Below are positions 57,001-64,000 of a stretch of 64,000 nucleotides of DNA, in pieces. The notes below the pieces were generated by a model. That model made no database searches, was not told the origin of the DNA, and saw only the letters and a program-made list of their open reading frames with translations. Numbering within the stretch: the first letter of the stretch is position 1; every line of letters begins with the position of its first letter. The position numbers and the translations under genes are program-made. Source of the DNA: Macrothele yani (lineage: Eukaryota; Arthropoda; Arachnida; Araneae; Macrothelidae); assembly GCA_039090855.1 (NCBI GenBank), contig CM077005.1, forward strand, positions 71,730,607 to 71,794,606, read 5' to 3'.

Positions 57001-60000
57001 AGGGTGTAGATGGAGTGATACACAAACAACAAAACAAGCAGTCAACGGTCTTCCTGTGGGAGGGAACGACTAGTAAACCTTCTCGGATATGCAAGAATAA
57101 CTGTATCGAGGGTGTACAGTGAGTGGTGCACAAACAACAAAACAAGCAGTCAACGGTCTTCCTGTGGGAGGAAACGACTTGTAAACCTTCTCGGATATGC
57201 AATGCAAGAATAACTGTATCGAGGGTGTACAGTGAGTGGTGCACAAACAACAAAACAAGCAGTCAACGGTCTTCCTGTGGGAGGAACCTTCTCGGATATG
57301 CAAGAATAACTGTATCGAGGGTGTACAGTGAGTGGTGCACAAACAACAAAACAAGCAGTCAACGGTCTTCCTGTGGGAGGAACCTTCTCGGATATGCAAG
57401 AATAACTGTATCTAGGGTGTACAGTGAGTGGTACACAAACAAATCAAACAGTCAGCGGACTTCTTGTATGAGGAAACGACTATTAAACCTTTCCGGATAT
57501 GCAAGAATAACTGCATCGAGGGTGTAGATGGAGTGATACACAAACAACAAAACAAGCAGTCAACGGTCTTCCTGTGGGAGGAACCTTCTCGGATATGCAA
57601 GAATAACTGTATCGAGGGTGTACAGTGAGTGGTGCACAAACAACAAAACAAGCAGTCAACGGTCTTCCTGTGGGAGGAAACGGCTAGTAAACCTTCTCGG
57701 ATATGCAATGCAAGAATAACTGTATCTAGGGTGTACAGTGAGTGGTACACAAACAAATCAAACAGTCAGCGGACTTCTTGTGGGAGGAAACGACTATTAA
57801 ACCTTTCCGGATATGCAAGAATAACTGCATCGAGGGTGTAGATGGAGTGATACACAAACAACAAAACAAGCAGTCAACGGTCTTCCTGTGGGAGGAACCT
57901 TCTCGGATATGCAAGAATAACTGTATCGAGGGTGTACAGTGAGTGGTGCACAAACAACAAAACAAGCAGTCAACGGTCTTCCTGTGGGAGGAAACGACTA
58001 TTAAACCTTCTCGGATATGCAAGAATAACTGTATCGAGGTTGTACAGTGAGTGGTGCACAAACAACAAAACAAGCAGTCAACGGTCTTCCTGTGGGAGGA
58101 ACCTTCTCGGATATGCAAGAATAACTGTATCGAGGGTGTACAGTGAGTGGTGCACAAACAACAAAACAAACAGTCAGCGGTCTTCCTGTGGGAGGAAACG
58201 ACTATTAAACCTTCTCGGATATGCAAGAATAACTGCATCGAGGGTGTAGATGGAGTGATACACAAACAACAAAACAAGCAGTCAACGGTCTTCCTGTGGG
58301 AGGAACCTTCTCGGATATGCAAGAATAACTGTATCGAGGGTGTACAGTGAGTGGTACACAAACAACAAAACAAGCAGTCGGCGGTCTTCCTGTGGGAGGA
58401 AACGACTAGTAAACCTTCTCGGATATGCAAGAATAACTGCATCGAGGGTGTAGATGGAGTGATACACAAACAACAAAACAAGCAGTCAACGGTCTTCCTG
58501 TGGGAGGAACCTTCTCGGATATGCAAGAATAACTGTATCGAGGGTGTACAGTGAGTGGTACACAAACAACAAAACAAGCAGTCGGCGGTCTTCCTGTGGG
58601 AGGAAACGACTAGTAAACCTTCTCGGATATGCAAGAATAACTGCATCGAGGGTGTAGATGGAGTGATACACAAACAACAAAACAAGCAGTCAACGGTCTT
58701 CCTGTGGGAGGAACCTTCTCGGATATGCAAGAATAACTGTATCGAGGGTGTACAGTGAGTGGTGCACAAACAACAAAACAAGCAGTCAACGGTCTTCCTG
58801 TGGGAGGAACCTTCTCGGATATGCAAGAATAACTGTATCGAGGGTGTACAGTGAGTGGTGCACAAACAACAAAACAAGCAGTCAGCGGTCTTCCTGTGGG
58901 AGGAAACGACTATTAAACCTTTCCGGATATGCAAGAATAACTGCATCGAGGGTGTAGATGGAGTGATACACAAACAACAAAACAAGCAGTCAACGGTCTT
59001 CCTGTGGGAGGAACCTTCTCGGATATGCAAGAATAACTGTATCGAGGTTGTACAGTGAGTGGTGCACAAACAACAAAACAAGCAGTCAACGGTCTTCCTG
59101 TGGGAGGAACCTTCTCGGATATGCAAGAATAACTGTATCGAGGTTGTACAGTGAGTGGTGCACAAACAACAAAACAAGCAGTCGGCGGTCTTCCTGTGGG
59201 AGGAAACGACTAGTAAACCTTCTCGGATATACAAGAATAACTGCATCGAGGGTGTAGAGGGAGTGATACACAAACAACAAAACAAGCAGTCAACGGTCTT
59301 CCTGTGGGAGGAACCTTCTCGGATATGCAAGAATAACTGTACCGAGGGTGTACAGTGAGTGGTACACAAACAACAAAACAAGCAGTCAACGGTCGTCCTG
59401 TTGGGAGGAAACGACTAGTAAACCTTCTCGGATATACAAGAATAACTGCATCGAGGGTGTAGATGGAGTGATACACAAACAACAAAACAAGCAGTCAACG
59501 GTCTTCCTGTGGGAGGAACCTTCTCGGATATGCAAGAATAACTGTATCGAGGGTGTACAAAGAGTGGTGCACAAACAACAATACAAGCAGTCAACGGTCT
59601 TCCCGTGGGAGGAAACGACTAGTAAACCTTTTCGGATATGCAATGCAAGAATAACTGTATCGAGGGTGTACAGTGAGCGGTACACAAACAACAAAACAAG
59701 AAGTCAACGGTCTTCCTGTGGGAGGAAACGACTAGTAAACCTTTCCGGATATACAAGAATAACTGTATCGAGGGTGTAGAAGGAGTGGTACACAAACAAC
59801 GAAACAAGCAGTCAACGGTCTTCCTGTGGGAGGAAACGGTTAGTAAACCTTCTCGGATATGCAATGCAAGAATAACTGTATCTAGGGTGTACAGTGGGTG
59901 GTACACAAACAAATTAAAAACGGTCAGCGGACTTCTTGTGGGAGGAAACGACTAGTAAACCTTCTGGGATATGAAAGAATAACTGTATCGAGGGTGTACA

Positions 60001-63000
60001 GTGAGTGGTGCAGAAACAACAAAACAAGCAGTCAGCGGTCTTCCTGTGGGAGGAAACGACTAGTAAACCTTCTCGGATATACAAGAATAACTGTATCGAG
60101 GGTGTAGAAGGAGTGGTACACAAACAACGAAACAAGCAGTCAACGGTCTTCCTGTGGGAGGAAACGGTTAGTAAACCTTCTCGTATATGAAATGCAAGAA
60201 TAACTGTATCTAGGGTGTACAGTGAGTGGTGCACAAACAAATCAAACAGTCAGCGGTCTTCTTGTGGGAGAAACGACTGTTAAACCTTGTCGGATATGCA
60301 AGAATAACTGTATTGAGGGTGTGCAGTGCGTGGTACACAAACAAATCAAACAGTCAGCGGACTTCTTGTGGGAGGGAACGACTAGTAAACCTTCTGGGAT
60401 ATGCAAGAATAACTGTATCGAGGGTGTACAGTGAGTGGTGCACAAACAACAAAACAAGCAGTCAGCGTTCTTCCTGTGGGAGGAAACGATTAGTAAACCT
60501 TCTCGGATATGCAATGCAAGAAGCACTGTATCTAGGGTGTACAATGAGTGGTACACCAACAAATCGAACAGTCAGCGGACTTCTTGTGGGAGGAAACGAC
60601 TATTAAACCTTCTCGGATATGCAAGAATAACTGTATTGAGGGTGTACAGTGAGTTGTACAGAAACAAATCAAACAGTCAGCGGACTTCTTGTGGGAGGAA
60701 ACGACTAGTAAACCTTCTCGGATATGCAAGAATAACTGTATCGAGGATGTACAGTGAGTTATGCACAAACAACAAAACAAGCAGTCGGCGGTCTTCCTGT
60801 GAGAGGAAACGACTAGTAAACCTTCTCGGATATACAAGAATAACTGCATCGAGGGTGTAGTGGGAGTGATACACAAACAACTAAACAAGCAGTCAACGGT
60901 CTTCCTGTGGGAGGAAACGACTAGTAAACCTTCTCGGATATACAAGAATAACTGTATCGAGGGTGTAGAAGGAGTGGTACACAAACAACGAAAACAAGCA
61001 GTCAACGGTCTTCCTGTGGGAGGAAACTGCTAGTAAACCTTCTCGGATATGCAATGCAAGAATAACTGTATCGAGGGTGTACAGTGAGTGGTGCACAAAC
61101 AACAAAAGAAGCAGTCGGCGGTCTTCCTGTGGGAGGAAACGACTAGTAAACCTTCTCGGATATACAAGAATAACTGCATCGAGGGTGTAGAGGGAGTGAT
61201 ACACAAACAACAAAACAAGCAGTCAACGGTCTTCCTGTGGGAGGAAACGACTAATAAACCTTCTCGGATATACAAGAATTACTGTATCGAGGGTGTAGAA
61301 GGAGTGGTACACAAACAACGAAACAAGCAGTCAATGGTCTTCCTGTGGGAGGAAACTGCTAGTAAACCTTCTCGGATATGCAATGCAAGAATAACTGTAT
61401 CGAGGGTGTACAGTGAGTGGTGCACAAACAACAAAAGAAGCAGTCGGCGGTCTTCCTGTGGGAGGAAACGACTAGTAAACCTTCTCGGATATACAAGAAT
61501 AACTGTATCGAGGGTGTAGAAGGAGTGGTACACAAACAACGAAACAAGCAGTCAACGGTCTTCCTGTGGGAGGAAACGGCTAGTAAACCTTCTCGGATAT
61601 GCAATGCAAGAATAACTGTATCTAGGGTGTACAGTGAGTGGTACACAAACAACAAAAGAAGCAGTCAACGGTCTTCCTGTGGGAGGAACCTTCTCGGATA
61701 TGCAAGAATAACTGTATCGAGGGTGTACAGTGAGTGGTGCACAAACAACAAAACAAGCAGTCAGCGGTCTTCCTGTGGGAAGAAACGACTAGTAAACCTT
61801 CTCGGATATACAAGAATAACTGTATCGAGGGTGTAGAAGGAGTGGTACACAAACAACGAAACAAGCAGTCAACGGTCTTCCTGTTTGAGGAAACGGTTAG
61901 TAAACCTTCTCGTATATGAAATGCAAGAATAACTGTATCTAGGGTGTACAGTGAGTGGTACACAAACAAATCAAACAGTCAGCGGACTTCTTGTGGGAGG
62001 AAACGACTAGTAAACCTTCTGGGATATTCAAGAATAACTGTATCGAGGGTGTACAGTGAGTGGTGCACAAACAACAAAACAAGCAGTCAGCGGTCTTCCT
62101 GTGGGAGGTCACGACTTGTAAACCTTCTCGGATATGCAATACAAGAATCACTGTATCTAGGGTGTGCAGTGAGTGGTACACAAACAAATCAAACAGTCAG
62201 CGGACTTCTTGTGGGAGGAAACGACTGTTAAACCTTGTCGGATATGCAAGAATAACTGTATTGAGGGTGTACAGTGAGTGGTACACAAACAAATCAAACA
62301 GTCAGCGGACTTCTTGTTTGAGGGAACGACTATTAAACCTTTCCGGATATGCAAGAATAACTGCATCGAGGGTGTAGATGGAGTAATACACAAACAACAA
62401 AACAAGCAGTCAACGGTCTTCCTGTGGGAGGAACCTTCTCGGATATGCAAGAATAACTGTATCGAGGGTGTACAGTGAGTGGTGCACAAACAACAAAACA
62501 AGCAGTCAACGGTCTTCCTGTGGGAGGAACCTTCTCGGATATGCAAGAATAACTGTATCTAGGGTGTACAGTGAGTGGTACACAAACAAATCAAACAGTC
62601 AGCGGACTTCTTGTGGGAGGAAACGACTATTAAACCTTTCCGGATATGCAAGATTAACTGCATCGAGGGTGTAGATGGAGTGATACACAAACAACAAAAC
62701 AAGCAGTCAACGGTCTTCCTGTGGGAGGAACCTTCTCGGATATGCAAGAATAACTGTATCGAGGGTGTAGAGTGAGTGGTGCACAAACAACAAAACAAGC
62801 AGTCAACGGTCTTCCTGTGGGAGGAACCTTCTCGGATATGCAAGAATAACTGTATCGAGGGTGTACAGTGAGTGGTGCACAAACAACAAAACAAGCAGTC
62901 AACGGTCTTCCTGTGGGAGGAACCTTCTCGGATATGCAAGAATAACTGTATCGAGGGTGTACAGTGAGTGGTGCACAAACAACAAAACAAGCAGTCAACG

Positions 63001-64000
63001 GTCTTCCTGTGGGAGGAACCTTCTCGGATATGCAAGAATAACTGTATCTAGGGTGTACAGTGAGTGGTACACAAACAAATCAAACAGTCAGCGGACTTCT
63101 TGTGGGAGGAAACGACTATTAAACCTTTCCGGATATGCAAGAATAACTGCATCGAGGGTGTAGATGGAGTGATACACAAACAACAAAACAAGCAGTCAAC
63201 GGTCTTCCTGTGGGAGGAACCTTCTCGGATATGCAAGAATAACTGTATCGAGGGTGTACAGTGAGTGGTGCACAAACAACAAAACAAGCAGTTAACGGTC
63301 TTCCTGTGGGAGGAACCTTCTCGGATATGCAAGAATAACTGTATCTAGGGTGTACAGTGAGTGGTACACAAACAAATCAAACAGTCAGCGGACTTCTTGT
63401 GGGAGGAAACGACTATTAAACCTTTCCGGATATGCAAGAATAACTGCATCGAGGGTGTAGATGGAGTGATACACAAACAACAAAACAAGCAGTCAACGGT
63501 CTTCCTGTGGGAGGAACCTTCTCGGATATGCAAGAATAACTGTATCGAGGGTGTACAGTGAGTGGTGCACAAACAACAAAACAAGCAGTCAACGGTCTTC
63601 CTGTGGGAGGAACCTTCTCGGATATGCAAGAATAACTGTATCGAGGGTGTACAGTGAGTGGTGCACAAACAACAAAACAAGCAGTCAACGGTCTTCCTGT
63701 GGGAGGAACCTTCTCGGATATGCAAGAATAACTGTATCGAGGGTGTACAGTGAGTGGTGCACAAACAACAAAACAAGAAGTCGGCGGTCTTCCTGTGGGA
63801 GGAAACGACTAGTAAACCTTTCCTCGGATATGCAAGAATAACTACATCGAGGGTGTAGAGGGAGTGATACACAAACAACAAAACAAGCAGTCAACGGTCT
63901 TCCTGTGGGAGGAACCTTCTCGGATATGCAAGAATAACTGTATCGAGGGTGTACAGTGAGTGGTACACAAACAACAAAACAAGCAGTCAACGGTCTTCCT
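45078..64000. repeat. ~108-bp satellite array (96, 105, 108 and 114-bp unit types), continues past window end
   Basis: About 19 kb of tandem units, roughly 180 copies. The common core is ATCGAGGGTGTACAGTGAGT, then ACAAACAACAAAACAAGCAG, then GGTCTTCCTGTGGGAGGAA, then CCTTCTCGGATATGCAAG. Length types differ by loss of 12 bp (the ACGACTAGTAAA part), gain of 6 bp (GCAATGCAAG) and loss of 3 bp (the AACAAATCAAACAG form). Types are interspersed. In the GTACAC form a 6-bp inverted repeat GTGTAC/GTACAC is present. The first unit (45078 on) is degenerate. Long frames on both strands are discussed as a finding, not annotated as genes. Confidence 0.93.

Noticed and set aside
45078..64000. CRISPR-like or tandem gene array
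   Set aside because: No spacers. Units differ by small indels and point changes only, as in a satellite.
1..64000. Telomeric repeats (TTAGG)n or rDNA
   Set aside because: Looked for because of the dense repeats; no such run or rRNA sequence was seen.

Overview
The window looks like repeat-dominated DNA from a large animal genome, most probably an arthropod and perhaps an insect. The evidence is an RTE-like LINE, two I-clade LINEs, Tc1 and mariner DNA transposons, tRNA-derived SINEs, a miniature LTR element and several long satellite arrays. The species assignment is inference. I see no convincing single-copy host protein gene. Apart from the two ORF1 genes of the I-clade LINEs, every coding region I can name belongs to a transposon and is broken.

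Layout. 1-2594: 3' portion of an RTE-like LINE (endonuclease plus reverse transcriptase, frameshifted, GAT-repeat tail). 2766-3337: two minus-strand tRNA-SINEs. 3959-5178: a complete but dead Tc1-type element with TA duplications. 5260-6860: a degenerate ~150-bp repeat with a CTCF-like GGGGGCGT core in each unit. 8600-9700: a degenerate ~98-bp repeat. 11403-11640: mariner relic. 12632-13220: a 589-bp LTR element (TRIM type) whose two 162-bp LTRs each contain a whole tRNA-like sequence. 13800-14560: Tc1-like relic. 15751-16175: 86-bp tandem repeats split by a further tRNA-bearing LTR fragment. 16602-20233: fourteen 260-bp satellite units. 21190-21990: GA-rich purine tract.

22383-35495 is a three-level nest. 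A Tc1 element was invaded by I-clade LINE A, and LINE A was then invaded by a second copy of the same family, LINE B. Each LINE join is marked by a target-site duplication. LINE A and LINE B have ORF1 (three CCHC knuckles) and ORF2 (endonuclease, reverse transcriptase, RNase H, terminal Cys/His motif). Their 5' leaders start with the same set of short inverted repeats.

35500-36430 and 43817-44240 are minus-strand mariner relics. 37391-43719 is a foldback element with a tRNA-like sequence in each inverted arm. Its right arm has been expanded by exactly 36 tandem 161-bp units. 45078-64000 is a satellite of ~96-114-bp units that runs off the window end.

The points that stand out are (1) an LTR retro-element with a Pol III-type tRNA module in each LTR, (2) a tRNA-bearing foldback element with a satellite apparently born at its palindromic tRNA junction, and (3) the LINE leader, which is better conserved between copies than their ORF1 sequence.
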